This document shows, piece by piece, positions 1 to 12,480 of a stretch of DNA of 64,000 nucleotides; within the stretch, counting starts at the first letter, position 1; each line of letters begins with the position of its first letter. A model generated the notes under the pieces. It was not told the origin of the DNA, ran no database searches, and saw only the letters and a list, made by a program, of their open reading frames with translations. The position numbers and the translations under genes were made by a program. The stretch comes from Stichopus chloronotus (Eukaryota; Echinodermata; Holothuroidea; Aspidochirotida; Stichopodidae), in contig CM037832.1 in NCBI GenBank assembly GCA_021234535.1, positions 4,013,359 through 4,077,358 on the forward strand, written 5' to 3'.

Positions 1-1
1 A

Positions 2-3000
2 CTGGCAGACACAAATACAAACAATGTGTCCGTCTCCGGTTGTAGCAAGACGGATAAATGTAGAGATGAAAATCTGCAGCCCTCGATGCCCGTCATGTAC
101 GGTGGACCGGTCTTCATACCAGTGCGCTTCCCCTTTCCGGTTCTTGTTCCTGCGATGTTCAATGTGAATGGAAATCCAGAGCAGAAGTGCACTTGTTCCT
201 ACCACCCATCCAGAGAGAACAAGCCCAGTCAACCTGATGATGGTATTATTGAGACTAAACAACAAGCATGTCCAGTACATTACAACTTCAAATCTAGTCA
301 ACCGACATACATAAACACGCCTGTACCTAATGTTCAATCTTCTTTTATGCCTATGTACATGAGCTCTGGAAGTAGTGTCGTGACAAAGGGTGATTGGTCT
401 GGAAAACCAAAATACAATAGGTATAAATACAGTATGCTAAAAAATGGAGATATTTACAAAGGTATGGCTTGTAATTTTCAAGGCTATGCTGATTGGAACC
501 AGTCTGTGAATTGCAGTCAGCTTCCAGGTGACTGCCTGCCTCACAACATAAAGAAGAAACAGTACTCGGGGGACAAACTTTACAATGAGAAAACCAGTCA
601 GTCAGAAGCAGATAATTATAGCACTCCATGCTCTGTTGCAACATGCAAAGTACCTTCCAAATGTGATACCATGTGCCAAACATCATTGCAGAATGCTGTA
701 GGCCAGTCAGTCATAGACAGTGATTCCCAACAACTGAGAGCGCCTTCTTCTCAAAGAGTATTCGGAGTAGATGCTGCAGTACAGACAGATACTCAAGAAA
801 TTGAAGCAGGAGATAAAAGTGGAAGCAAGCAAATGTCAAATAATATAATGGGCAAAAGAAGTAGCTCAAGCAGTAACGTTCAGTGTTCTCTGCAGGAATC
901 TTCATTGATACCAGAATCTGAGAATGACAGAGTAACATCTGTTACTTGCGCTGGTTCATCACCTTCTAACTCTTCTGTTTCCTCTAGTCTCAGACATAAA
1001 AGCAGCAGTGAACAAGGTACATCTACATTATACTCATCAAGTGCCTTTACAACACCATCCCACACATCTGTAGTCACAAGCTATGGGTCTCCCGCAAGTA
1101 ATATACAAAACAATACAATGCAAACAACAGCTACTGCAGTGCCTTCAAGAAGTAATCATGACTGTAACCTGTCTGCTGTGTTACCAAATTTTTCTGGAAG
1201 GTCTCATCCTCACACAAGTAGAGAAGGAGATGAAAACAACTACAGTGATAGTTCATCACAGAGGATGCAAAGAGTTGCGTTTTCATCAGAGTCAGAAATA
1301 TCTACATCGTCACAGGCCTTGCAGCAGAGGAATTATGAAACTGATGTAATTGTACCACTGAGAGCAGCACCCAGCCCCTCAGATGCACACGATTCAGAGG
1401 ACATGGATCGGTTTGTCCTTTCTCCAGTCATATCGGAAAGTGACAGTGAAGATATTTACCACAGGCCATTGCGAAGAGCTGGTTTCTTTAGGCAGCCGCA
1501 AGACAGACAAAGGGAAGGCATGCATACTGCAACACCCTCTCTTTCAAGGACCAGTAGGATCCCATTAGTGAACCCCATCAGAGCTGGCAGCCTTTCTTCT
1601 AGCCGTCAAGATAGCTCGCACTCATTGCCACCAGTTGTAGTTCCAGGTGAAGGACAGACCTTGAACCGATGGACAACTCCACTCTCAAAGTCCATGCAGG
1701 AACATGGAAACCAGTTTTGTAATGGCCTGTATCATCCAACTGCTAATATCACATCTGTTGGGTTTCCTGTAGTAGGAACAGACACTGCCACAGTCAGTGA
1801 GCATAGAAACCCTTATACGTCTTTAACTCATGTGTCTCCTGATTCACTTATGGTACCAAATGCAGGATCTCCTTATCAGACACCCAATCCAGTTTTGAAG
1901 GAACAACAGAACAGTCTTCTTCACCCATCAGCAAGAGCCAGCCCATATCATCCATACTCTGCAACATCTTCACTTGCTTTGCCAACACAAATATCCAGAG
2001 AGTTTACAGAGTTTCCTGCTGCAAGAGAAGTCCCTGTTACTGGAGGAGGAGGAGGAGGAATGAACGTGACCAGCCTCCCTATTGCAACCAATAAGAATCA
2101 GTCTCATTCCACTCCAAGAAACACCCATACATTATCATATCATGTAAATGCTGGAGAAGGTAGATCAAAATCAAATTCTGATAATCGCATTGATAAGGCA
2201 GTGAGTGAGGCTAGCGGTGGAGAAAGGTATGGAGCAAATATTCAGTCAGTACCCCTTCAAAGCAACGTAGCAGGTCCTGTGAGAGGGGAAACCCCTGGAC
2301 AAAGGCAGCTTAACAAAGATAGTACTAATGTGCCTTCCGGAACCATGGAAGGACCATTACAACACGTATGTACGACTGTTGGATCTAGTGTAGGAGTGAG
2401 AAGCTCTAGTAATGGTAGATATTCATCAGTGTCATCACAAAGTCAGCACAGAAGACAACCCACTGATAAACATTCAGGAAATGGTCATCTCCACAACACC
2501 ATCGTCAGCTCTTCCACTGGATACCCAGTTTCATACGTTCCCCCCATTGGTTGTCACAACAGTGTCCCACCAATGCAAATACATGAACCATCAACACATT
2601 CAATGCATGGCTTTTCACAGCACCCTATATCTGGTACTGGTATAACCATGCATGGTCCTATGTCATCTGGTCTTTCACCTCGTCACAATCGCTCAACTCA
2701 TCCACATTCATTCCAGCCTGGAGGAAGGTACCATGGTCAGTATGGTCACATGTACTACCCACATTACAGAGGACTTCATCAGCCGCTCGGTATGTCTGCC
2801 AATCCTGCTCCTTCACACAGTGACTTATCACTTCTCTCTCCAAGGTCGTGTGCTCATTTGCATATCCATGGCAACATGCTCCATAGCCCACAGATGCCTT
2901 CATCCATGCACAATTTTCAGAGGCCTCCCGGTTTTACAAACAGTCTTCATGCAGGGTCGTATCCGTATTCTGCACGTAAAGACAGACTGGACACATGCTG

Positions 3001-3964
3001 TTCTGGAAGGTTAGGACATTCTCCACCCCGTGAAGACAGAAGTATTCCCACCCTCCTGACAAATATTCTTCACAGAAAACCTGGTGCTTTTTCTCACTTA
3101 GAGCAAACGGCATATGTTGATCATACCACTAGCCCAACTACTGTTTCACAACCAGTACATGCAGCTGTTGTAACAGCTCCATGTACTACAGTAACATCAA
3201 GTATTAACAATAATAAGAGTCCATCATCATCATCATCTACCAGTAACACTTTAAGCAATGCAAGTACAACTGGGAGTGTCACTTTCACAACAACTGATGT
3301 GGTAGCAGTTCATAACCATTCTGGAAAATCACCAAGTGTTTCAATACCAGCTCTTGCTGCAACATCAAGTCCATTATCCTCCAGAAGTAGCAACAACACC
3401 CATTCTGAGCAATGTCCTGTATCACTTCCATCTGGCTCTGTATCCTCATCAGCAGAACATCAGATTCCTTCAAGTGGTCACCAAACTTCCTCCAGCATTA
3501 CTGCCAGTCACCCCTCGTCATCAGTAGCTTCTCCATGTGTCCCTTCAGCTTCATCTTCTACTTCATCATCTCACTCTGTGTCAAGAGGCCTACCAGCCGG
3601 TAATAGCAGTGACAAGTATTTGCCAGTGGAAGCTGTACCACCTTCTCCAGCGTCAAGCAGTTCAACGATCACAACCCCTGAAAATAACCGCCAAACTGTC
3701 GACCAAGTTATTAAATATGGTGAAACAGTCCTGAAATGCAGCCGTCAGATCCTCCGAGAGTCTGGCCGGACAGTTCTCTGCTGTTGGAGTTGTGACTATC
3801 ACACAGCAGAGCCCCGTAAGATGCACCGACACCAAAAGAAAGAGACCCAACTTCAAAAGTGTCAGCTGTGTGATTATAAAGCAGATACACGCTGTAAGGT
3901 AAACCAACATTACAAAGAAGTGCACATGGATAAAGATGACCCTTTCAGATCAGTTAATGTTTAA
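2..3964 (+). CDS. Large Ser/His-rich protein with two C-terminal C2H2-type zinc fingers (5' partial)
   Basis: One reading frame is open from base 2 to the TAA at 3962-3964, about 1,320 codons. There is no stop upstream of base 26 and no convincing Met start, so this looks like the large last exon of a gene that begins outside the window. Most of the protein is low complexity: Ser/Thr-rich throughout, a Gly run near 2042-2061, a His/Pro/Met-rich stretch near 2580-2930 and a Ser/Thr-rich block at 3130-3650. Near the C terminus are two zinc-finger patterns. The first (3782-3840) has CxxC, 12 residues, then His, but no final His at the usual spacing. The second (3860-3925) is a full C-x2-C-x12-H-x4-H. 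The fingers suggest nucleic-acid or protein binding, probably in the nucleus. I do not recognise the family. Coding is near certain from length; function is inferred. Confidence 0.8.
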   Translation: MADTNTNNVSVSGCSKTDKCRDENLQPSMPVMYGGPVFIPVRFPFPVLVPAMFNVNGNPEQKCTCSYHPSRENKPSQPDDGIIETKQQACPVHYNFKSSQPTYINTPVPNVQSSFMPMYMSSGSSVVTKGDWSGKPKYNRYKYSMLKNGDIYKGMACNFQGYADWNQSVNCSQLPGDCLPHNIKKKQYSGDKLYNEKTSQSEADNYSTPCSVATCKVPSKCDTMCQTSLQNAVGQSVIDSDSQQLRAPSSQRVFGVDAAVQTDTQEIEAGDKSGSKQMSNNIMGKRSSSSSNVQCSLQESSLIPESENDRVTSVTCAGSSPSNSSVSSSLRHKSSSEQGTSTLYSSSAFTTPSHTSVVTSYGSPASNIQNNTMQTTATAVPSRSNHDCNLSAVLPNFSGRSHPHTSREGDENNYSDSSSQRMQRVAFSSESEISTSSQALQQRNYETDVIVPLRAAPSPSDAHDSEDMDRFVLSPVISESDSEDIYHRPLRRAGFFRQPQDRQREGMHTATPSLSRTSRIPLVNPIRAGSLSSSRQDSSHSLPPVVVPGEGQTLNRWTTPLSKSMQEHGNQFCNGLYHPTANITSVGFPVVGTDTATVSEHRNPYTSLTHVSPDSLMVPNAGSPYQTPNPVLKEQQNSLLHPSARASPYHPYSATSSLALPTQISREFTEFPAAREVPVTGGGGGGMNVTSLPIATNKNQSHSTPRNTHTLSYHVNAGEGRSKSNSDNRIDKAVSEASGGERYGANIQSVPLQSNVAGPVRGETPGQRQLNKDSTNVPSGTMEGPLQHVCTTVGSSVGVRSSSNGRYSSVSSQSQHRRQPTDKHSGNGHLHNTIVSSSTGYPVSYVPPIGCHNSVPPMQIHEPSTHSMHGFSQHPISGTGITMHGPMSSGLSPRHNRSTHPHSFQPGGRYHGQYGHMYYPHYRGLHQPLGMSANPAPSHSDLSLLSPRSCAHLHIHGNMLHSPQMPSSMHNFQRPPGFTNSLHAGSYPYSARKDRLDTCCSGRLGHSPPREDRSIPTLLTNILHRKPGAFSHLEQTAYVDHTTSPTTVSQPVHAAVVTAPCTTVTSSINNNKSPSSSSSTSNTLSNASTTGSVTFTTTDVVAVHNHSGKSPSVSIPALAATSSPLSSRSSNNTHSEQCPVSLPSGSVSSSAEHQIPSSGHQTSSSITASHPSSSVASPCVPSASSSTSSSHSVSRGLPAGNSSDKYLPVEAVPPSPASSSSTITTPENNRQTVDQVIKYGETVLKCSRQILRESGRTVLCCWSCDYHTAEPRKMHRHQKKETQLQKCQLCDYKADTRCKVNQHYKEVHMDKDDPFRSVNV

Positions 3965-6700
3965 AATTCATGCAGAAATGAAGTCCATCTCTAAAGAGGA
4001 AAGTGAGATTGAGTGCAATGTTGAGAGAGTGGAAATGTGTGTCATTTCTCACCATCAACTTCTTGTGTATTTTTATTGTGTCTTTAGTTTATATCAGAAT
4101 GTCCATGCGTTAACAAAAGTTCAAAACATTTCATACAAAGAGCTCTTAGGCCTTTTTGGCATTGTTAGTGATACATTACTAGTTTCCCACATTGCACATA
4201 ATATAGTAGCTAAAATTATGGCTACAATGTTTGGTGAAGCAGAACTGTAACCGCTTCCTTCATTCAAAGTGCATGGGCTGACATTTTTAAGGTATGATTG
4301 GTAGAAATGTGGGGCATTATATGCTTCTGCTCTTTCCATACCTGACATTTCTAAAGATATCTTTGTCCTCTCACTTTGTGGAGTGCTAATCTATTATCCT
4401 TGGTACCCAAAATAATGGCCTGACAAGGTGCACCTTGTGTCCCTGTGGAGCTAGCAAAATTTAAGGTATTCTGCTGTCAGCAAATTAGGCTAACTATCAC
4501 CCACAGCTGGTTGTCAATAGGTAGTATGACATGTGTTCGTAGTAATGTAAGAAGTATTGTGTGTCCAAGGGTGCAACACATACCTCTCTGTTTGTATAGC
4601 TCTGTAAAACAGCAGCGTTGCTATGATTGTTATCCATATATTTGTCGAGTTATCATATAAAAAGTTATGTTTCTGTGGTAACAGTTATTTTTGTTACAGT
4701 TTGAAATCTTGTGTTTAATTTGACAGGTAAAACACAATTGTGTTTTTTAGAGTCTTTACCCATTTTGTTAGGTTTGCAAAATGTAAGTGGGTAATCACTA
4801 TGTGTGAAATAAGAGAGGATCAGTGTTTACAGAAATGTCTGCAGCCTGGTAATTAAGAAACATTTAAATATTACATTGATTCTTGCATTACTGATGGAAT
4901 ATAAACATTACTGCAAGGAAAAAAACTTAAGGAATGCTGAAAGTCTGTCATTTACATATCTGTATTTCTGTGGTAGATGTTACAGCAGTAATTTTATGAT
5001 TCATATTAATGTCTGGACAGCCCAAGATTGGACCTGTATCTATTCAATATTTAAAAAAAACAACACACTAGCATTGAGAAATCTCTCAATATAAAAGAAG
5101 TCAGTTGCAGCAGGGATGAACAGCGTGATGAGCAGCAGTATCAGGCAGGAACATGTGTACTGGGGTAGCACCGGGGCTGAGAAGCAATACAGGGATGGGC
5201 ACCGAGCAGCAGTACTGGGGGCGAGCAGCGGTGCCAGGGTGGCACATCGGCACTATTGGTGAGAAGTAATTGGCACAGCCAATGGACGATTGTGATCATG
5301 AGAAGTTGTAAATATCTATATCCATCCAAAGCCAGCATTTGTTGTGTTTCAATAATATGCAAGGTAGAGTTTTGTATTGGAGTTATTCTCAGGAAGTGTA
5401 TATAAAATGTATTCATATATTCTTGCTCTTTTATGCCTATCTTTAAGGTTGTTAGTTTCTACTTTCCAAAAAGTGTTTTACTTTGTTCTAAATTATTGTG
5501 AATATTATTCCTAGTGTTAGTGTTTATTTAACCAGACCTAATTCGTTTTTACATGACACTAGTTTTATAGAATTACTTTTGGATCATTTGTATACTTGTG
5601 TTGCAAAGAAATGATTGAGAGACATATGTTACCTTGATTTCAGATATTTTCCCCTCTGAAGTAAGAGTTGCCCAATTGAGTATAAATCAAAGTACCCCAG
5701 AGAAACGTCACCAAACAGGTATCACTTCGTCCTAAATTGTCATATTCACACTATTTCATTTAGTTGCGTATAATCCCTTCAGTGTTGTCCTAACAGTGTT
5801 GTGTAGTGTCGCTTCTGTCAGCTGTTTGGTTCATTCTTGTCATCTCGAAGAACCAATGTGTGATGCTTGCCAGTACAGGGAGTGTTGTGTGTCGTGATTC
5901 TGAGAGAATGTCTAGATCTCCACCCCAAATTTAAACTTAATTAGTGGGTGATGGACAGCATTGATGTTATATATTAAGTATAATTTTTTTGCGTGGCAAT
6001 TAAGGGATAGAACATTGAAATTTTGAAGTTGGTGCGGTACTTAGCTAAACGAGGTTGTAAGTTCTCCATAATTGTTGCTAAATGCATTTCATAAATGCAT
6101 TTCACCCATTTGTGAACTAATCACATACATGCATGCTATAGTTTACAGAGAAGTGATAATAGTGTGTTTGCCTTCTTTGTGTCCACATCTTTTAGAAGTC
6201 AACTTTGTGACATTTGCTGGCACTTTTTTGGAATGGATTTGAATCATTTCGTTACTATTTTGTGTATAGAAGATATTCATTGCTTTTTTTTCTTTTGTTA
6301 TTTGATACTGTATGGGCCATTTGTATTTTTAAGAAATACATTACGTTCTCTCTCTGCTATGATGTTGTGTCTGTGTATATAGGGTATTTAAGTACTGTTT
6401 AGGTACCCTCTGCTCAAACCCTTCCTCATGCCCACTGGCATGGAATTTTGCAGTGAAATGGGAAGGGGAAATACTCCAAATTCATCCATCAAAAATGGGA
6501 AGGGGAAATACATCCATCAAAAACGTACTGTGTTGCATGTTGTTGCCAAGTTTGTGCTTCTGTGAAACCCTTTGGGTGCACTGGGGTAGAAGGGTCTAAA
6601 AGAGCCCGCAGTGGCAGTGTTGGCATGGTGGATCTTTCTTTGGAGAACCCAAGAAGAGTCCATCATCACTCACATGAATTGTGTGAAGACTTAGCACCAC
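3965..6700. other. 3' flank / 3' UTR of the zinc-finger gene, no further gene seen
   Basis: AT-rich sequence following the stop codon, presumably starting with the 3' UTR. I could not assign a polyadenylation signal with confidence. It contains a GC-richer purine-rich patch (about 5105-5250) and a short direct duplication (about 6458-6522, unit about 37 bp). The short open frames look random. Confidence 0.4.
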
Positions 6701-6960
6701 CATCAGATGGAGTAGAGCATTCCAGAATTCATCGAATAAAAGAACCCTGTTGTTTTTGGTGGAGGTCAAAGGTCATTTTGGATCAACGGTCAAATTGTGA
6801 AAACCTTTTAAACATGATATCTCAAGAAGGGAAACGTGGATCTCTTGTTTGGTATGTAGGTGTACCACGTTGATGGTGTGTGCGTATGTGACGTCCTGTC
6901 TTGTAAACACAATGTCTCCTTAGCTTAGGAGATAAAGTTTCACACCTTTTTACCCCTGTG
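6700..6960 (+). repeat. Fragment of the dispersed DR1-containing repeat
   Basis: Contains AGGTCAAAGGTCA at 6763-6775, followed by related text (GGTCAAATTGTGAAAAC, then 'tctcaagaagggaaac'). The same word order recurs at 40.0, 41.1, 54.9-55.2 and 57.5 kb, so this is one or two units of the same family. Confidence 0.7.
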
Positions 6961-7393
6961 GGGAGGAGCCTAGCGATGATGTTTATTGCTTAATTGCCCA
7001 TGAACTGGAAAGATGTTATCACAGTGAAGGATGGCTGGAGTAAAAAAAAAAAATTGCCCCGTGACTACGCACTGGGGACAGAATCACACCATGTTCCCCA
7101 GGATTTCTTGCGGTATAGAGATTTACGTTACGGTCCCGGCATCAACTCCGCGTTCTCTGCAAATTATACAAAATACAAGATAACCGCGATGCTACCCAAC
7201 GACTCAACAATACACGGAACTTGCTCAAATAAGACATTCAAATATCTTGCATGTGTGGAATAAAACGTAGATACCTAAACGGATCACTGCCCAGCTCATC
7301 GACGAAAATTATGATGGAACAAAGATCTTGCTCTGAAAACGGCATTACTAAAAAAACTAATAATAAATTTTATAGGTACAGGTAAAGTCACCG

Positions 7394-8166
7394 CAGTGGC
7401 GGAGCTAGAAGTTTCCGAGTCAGGGTGAAAATAGGTAAACTGACAGCAGAGCAGGCAGGCAGAACGACAACAGATATTGAGAGGGAGGGATGAGTGTCGG
7501 CAGGACTAGTACTCGCTAAGAGGAGCGCCACCTTCGGTTGGCACAGGGAGTCCCGGTAAGTTTTTGGCTTATCAAGCTCTCTAGATTGTTTGAAGCTGCA
7601 CTTGCCGGGTGTCCTAAACTGCACTGTCCTTAGTTTTGGAATAGCAATTTGGCGTTTCCATTTTTTTTTTCAAAGGTCGATCTATGTAAATGGTAATGTA
7701 AGCCTATATCAAATGAGTTGAAATGACGCAAGAATCATAATAAAGTATGCATCCTCTTTCATTTATTCTTGGAGTACTGGACAAATATGGGATGGTGAAC
7801 ATATCTTTAGTTCCAAGCTCTTTTCATTGGTAGTGAAGTCAGAGGATTGTTTGCAGGGGGTCCAGAGACTCGACGCATGCCGCCGGAACTCCCGGAGCAC
7901 AGCTAGATATTAATATTTGCAAAGAACTCAAAGGAAAATGAAAGAGGATGCATAATTCATTATGATTCTTGTATCACCTCAACCCCCATCTGATATTTAT
8001 TTACGGTGCTATTGTTCATACATTGATTTTTTTTTACATGAATTTAGGAATTGCAGACATGATATCCCTCCCTCTGGGGAAATGCCATTTCCAGCAATCT
8101 GGGAATTTTGAAAAGCCCAAAATTTTCTTGAACGCTCTGCGCCGACCGACTGATGGTGGCGCTTAA
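7394..8166. mobile_element. hAT-like MITE with long internal inverted repeats
   Basis: Starts with a hAT-type end (CAGTGGCGGAGCTAG). Inside, 7714-7765 and 7938-7988 are about 50-bp inverted arms (core AATGAAAGAGGATGCATA on the right arm, its complement on the left). A block with GGAGCGCCACC and GGTTGGC at about 7520-7550 recurs inverted at 8140-8166 and directly at 36603-36630, tying this copy to the element at 36554-37134. No transposase frame is visible. The right end is not clean and no target duplication could be fixed. Confidence 0.55.
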
Positions 8167-8169
8167 GCT

Positions 8170-11100
8170 TAGATAGTCCTAAGATACTCCATTTGGTAGA
8201 TACCAAACTCCTATACCTATAGTGTAGGGACACTTGTCCGGAATTGAAGCTCGTTTAGTGTACCCACTAGGATCGGACTTTCAGTCGTTTCGTTTAATGT
8301 GACTGGATGTACTTACTGTCCCACGAGAACTCGACGACGCATCCGAGAAGCCAATAAGTGTCATAAATCACTCTTATCCAAATGAATTATCTTGGAGATA
8401 GTCCTGTAACACATGACCTTAGGCCAGTCTCCGTACCCGTTTAAATCCCATCAGTGAACACGTGTCCCCCGAATTGTCCTTTCATAGACTGACATTATGT
8501 GCCTTCAATCACTAGACCCTGCCCCCCCCCCCACCTGTCAATCAGCAAAAATATCGTATATGTCTCATTCAATCCCCTCAGTAAGTCAAACATGCCCCTC
8601 CACCTTTCAATGAGGATTGACGCCCGTGAGTGCGTATGCTTATGTGAAAGCATATGGATGTATATACTGCATAGGTTTTAACCTACACTGAAAGTTAAGA
8701 TTGTCCGTGTTATAGCAGAATCAGTTTTGTGATGTTGCCTGTGCACAAGGTCACATTTTTCAGATATTGAATATTTTTTTCAACCAGCAGAAATCTGTGT
8801 TTCACTTCAACTTTAAGCGCTAAAGAGAAGCAAGTCGGACTGGAAATAAGAGCCGTAGATGGCTTAGATGCAACATCTACGGTCGGCAACTTAAGTCTTT
8901 GCTATTCCTTACTTATCCCCCACCCCCCTTTTATCACAAACACCAGTAAAATAATGAATTCGTTAAATTGCTTGGAAAGTTATGATGGTTTTGCTCAGGC
9001 AGCTTGAACTTCCTTCTTGGCGGGAGGTGGGTGTAAACATTACCAGATTTTCTCAATGTGAAGAAATATATTAACTACACGATTTCAGTCAATGACGTTT
9101 GAGTTTAACTCTTCTGAAAGATTCAATGTGGGGACATGATCATAAGTGATCACTTTCAACTGCAATATACAATATTCGTGTAATACTTTCATAAGCTATT
9201 GGAATTCACTGGTGGATCCTTTCTTAGGGAGCCAAACTGGTGGTACAGTGACACTGGGAAAATGACCCCTCCCTTTGGAAAATTTTTTCCCTTAACTGAA
9301 CGCCCTCGGATGCAAACAATTTTGCAGTTCTTCTAAAAAAGTTGTTTCCCTTGGTGTAATTAATTGTGGGCCTAAAAAATGAGATTTTTTTAGACCCACT
9401 TTGGATCCAGCAACGTTGGAACCAACCTGGTGCCAAGTTTTCTACTGTCACAACTCAAGGTAAAGGTTGCTGCCACCAGAGTTGCAGTTGATTTGCATTT
9501 GTATGATTGACAGGCAATTTTTTGGAGAACTTCTACAATCCTTTTTTTGTTTTAAAGGTGTTCTTGCTCAAAGGTTACTCCCCCCCCCCCCCCCCCCCGA
9601 TGTCAGTTTGATTGGACATTGGCAGTTTTCTTGAGACTGAATGATTCTGGATTCAAATGGCACTTTAAGCTGTCTGTTCCCATTGAAGAAAATCCGAGAG
9701 AAAAGGAACCTTCCCCCAGTTAATCGATTAACCCCAGTTGACGACATCTGCATGTTCGTGATGGCAGCTATGATCGATTAATGCTTTCTCATTTGTCCTT
9801 TAAAATCAGAGTAACCCCTAACTTGCCTGTCCCTCTGATACTGTCATGAGACAACTGCAGTTTGACTACGAGCTTGATGTGAATTTGACGGCCATACACA
9901 GAAGAGAATGGCAAAACAGCATTCAGCCAATATGTAAAATGGTAACTGCACAAGATTAATTGAACCACTCTGAAAATACCAAGCTGTTTCCAAACTCTGG
10001 AAGCATGTTGGTGCTTTGTCATGTTTCAGTCACAGCCAATAGTCCTTCAGTTTGTAGGGTCATAATGCATAAAACATGAAACTTATATAACCTTCAACCA
10101 GGGAGGTGCAAGTGAGGAGGTTCAGATGATGCTAATCTTGTTAGATTTTCTGGAGTCGGGTGAGAGTTTCAGTTTCAAAGGGATGAGAATGATTTAGGTC
10201 ACACTTTATCTTTGTGTGCTATATCCAATTTCAAGCAGGTGTCCAAGGTGCCGTCATTCAAACCGGTTATACAACCCATGAAAAGGATTATGTAAAACAA
10301 TACTTTCGTTCAGAATTCCATTTGAGACATTCAAGTAAGGAAAACTAGTTTCACAATGAAAACTGACTGGTATCTCTTTGGTATCAAAGATGTAAGTGAT
10401 GCATGCGAACAGGAAGCTGTCAATGGGAGGAGGTAGAATGGAGGTTGAGAGAGGCAGAAGTCTACTTTTTGGACAACTAGATGAGATGTTTCAGCAAGGT
10501 TCTTGAAATAGCCAAAAATGTTCATGTTTTGGCATGCAACTTAAATGTTATATTAGCACATATTACAAAGCGACAAATGGACGTATAATTATTTTATTTT
10601 TCTAACAACTGGCAATGCTGTGGCAGTTGAGAGAACATCATGACTATACTGCAAGCTTTCGACGAATACCATATTTTGTTCACTTCTTAATCCCATAAAA
10701 GTCTCACAGAGATGTTAAGAACGATACAAAAGAAAGGTTATTGGTTAAGATTGGCCGAAATGAACCTTACTGCAGAGTGTTGAAACTCCTTCTAAATTTC
10801 CCCTCCCGGGCGAAACCATGCACGAATGTACACCAAATTGATCACACATTATGAGAAGGATCACCGGATATGTCCTCATGAAAGGATCGTGCACTGAAGT
10901 CTCCTGTAATACTGTAGTGAAGTGTGATGGTGAATAAGACTGCTAATACAATATCTTGGTACTAACTTGTACATTCAGATGTTTCATTCGAAGTGCTTGG
11001 TGAGCAGATCATCATTTAATCAGTAAATGTTTCATCTCATGATAGCATTTGCTGAACAGTATCTGGAATCAGTGAGTAGGAGCAAGGGTAGCATTTACAC

Positions 11101-11540
11101 TACAGTATCTGAATCAATGAGTACAAGACGTTTTGAAAAGAATGCAGAATATCTGTATATTACATTGGTATAACTGAATTCCACACTCACGTTTGACAAA
11201 ATGTATTCCTTATAAGGGTTGTAATAAATTCTGTAATATGAATGATATTTATAATACATTTCATTAGCACTAACATACTCCTGCTTCAGAGGGGAAGTGG
11301 AGTACAGATCAAGTCCATAAGATACATTCAAGCAGAAAGCAAAAATACATTGGGGTTTCAACAACTTCATTTCACAACATTTAAACTGAATGTTGACCTG
11401 AAATGGGGCTCTTGTAGGCTACATGTTCTGTGCCACTATTATATGGTAAATACAGGTTCCTCCCTAGAGGCATGGCAAAAAACAGGATAGTATTCATGCT
11501 TTCCTCTCATGAGATATCAAGATTGCAAGAATTAAAGGTT
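8170..11540. other. Intergenic sequence with a 19-base C run
   Basis: No gene recognised. Holds homopolymer C runs at about 8522-8532 and 9580-9598 (the latter 19 C) and AT-rich unique sequence. It lies downstream of AMFR (minus strand) and of the zinc-finger gene (plus strand), so both 3' UTRs could reach into it. Confidence 0.4.
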
Positions 11541-12480
11541 TGAGCCCAGATGACCTTTGACCTTCACATAAAAACAATAGGGGTATAATCTCATCGATAT
11601 GACCATCCACTGACATGCCAAGCATAAGAATCATCACTGCTATCATTTTTGTGATATGTTGGTTTTCAGTATTTGACCTCTGGTGACCTCATATGACCTT
11701 TGACCTCCACTACAATAGATAGGCTTCATCTTCTTAATATGAACTACCTGTATGCCACATATGACAATTACATCTCTGTTAGCCTTCTTGGAATATGTCG
11801 GACACAGGGTTGTCAGCATATGACCCCTGGTGATCTTTGACCTCCACCGCAAAGCAGAAGGGTTCATCTACTTCATAGGAACATTATGTCAGGTATGACA
11901 TCTTACCACTGTTACCCTTGAAATATGCTGGTAACAAGGTTTATTGGATTTGACCTCTGGTAATCTCAGATGGCCTTTGATCCACAACATAAGCAACAGG
12001 ATTCATCTACTTCATATGGACTATCCAAATGCAAAAATATCACTTAAACCTTTCTTGAAATACATTGGTTACAAGGTTTTCAGTGTTGGCCTCTGGTGAC
12101 CTTTGACCTTTACCAAACCAATAGGGTACTTTCTTTAAATATAACCAAGCCATATCTCAAGTATGAAAAGTATTCATCATTTCTTACTTGAGATATTCTG
12201 TGAACAGGGTTCTACATAATTGCCCTCTGGTGATCCAAGATGACCTTTGATCTCAAAAACAACAGTATTCTTCCTCTGAATACTGTCAACCCACATATCA
12301 ACTAAGGAAATCATCAATTAGTCTTAACTTGAGATATTTGGTGATCAAACTCTGGTGGCCCCAGATGACTTTGACCTTGAACAAACAACAACAGGGATCT
12401 TCCTCTCAATATGAATATACAACCAAATGCACATATCAAGTAGGAAAAATATCCATCAATCCTATCTTAGGATATCATGT
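11540..12480 (-). repeat. DR1-containing tandem repeat array, about 140-bp period, 7 units
   Basis: The motif TGACCTTTGACCT or a one- to three-base variant starts at about 11551, 11694, 11831, 11972, 12097, 12241 and 12366, giving a period of about 125-145 bp. Between motifs each unit repeats 'CTCTGGTGA', 'ATCTACTTCATA' and 'GAGATATTCTG'-like words. Read on the minus strand (the AMFR sense strand) the motif is AGGTCAAAGGTCA. The array lies 3' of the AMFR stop and may be in its 3' UTR. Confidence 0.85.
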
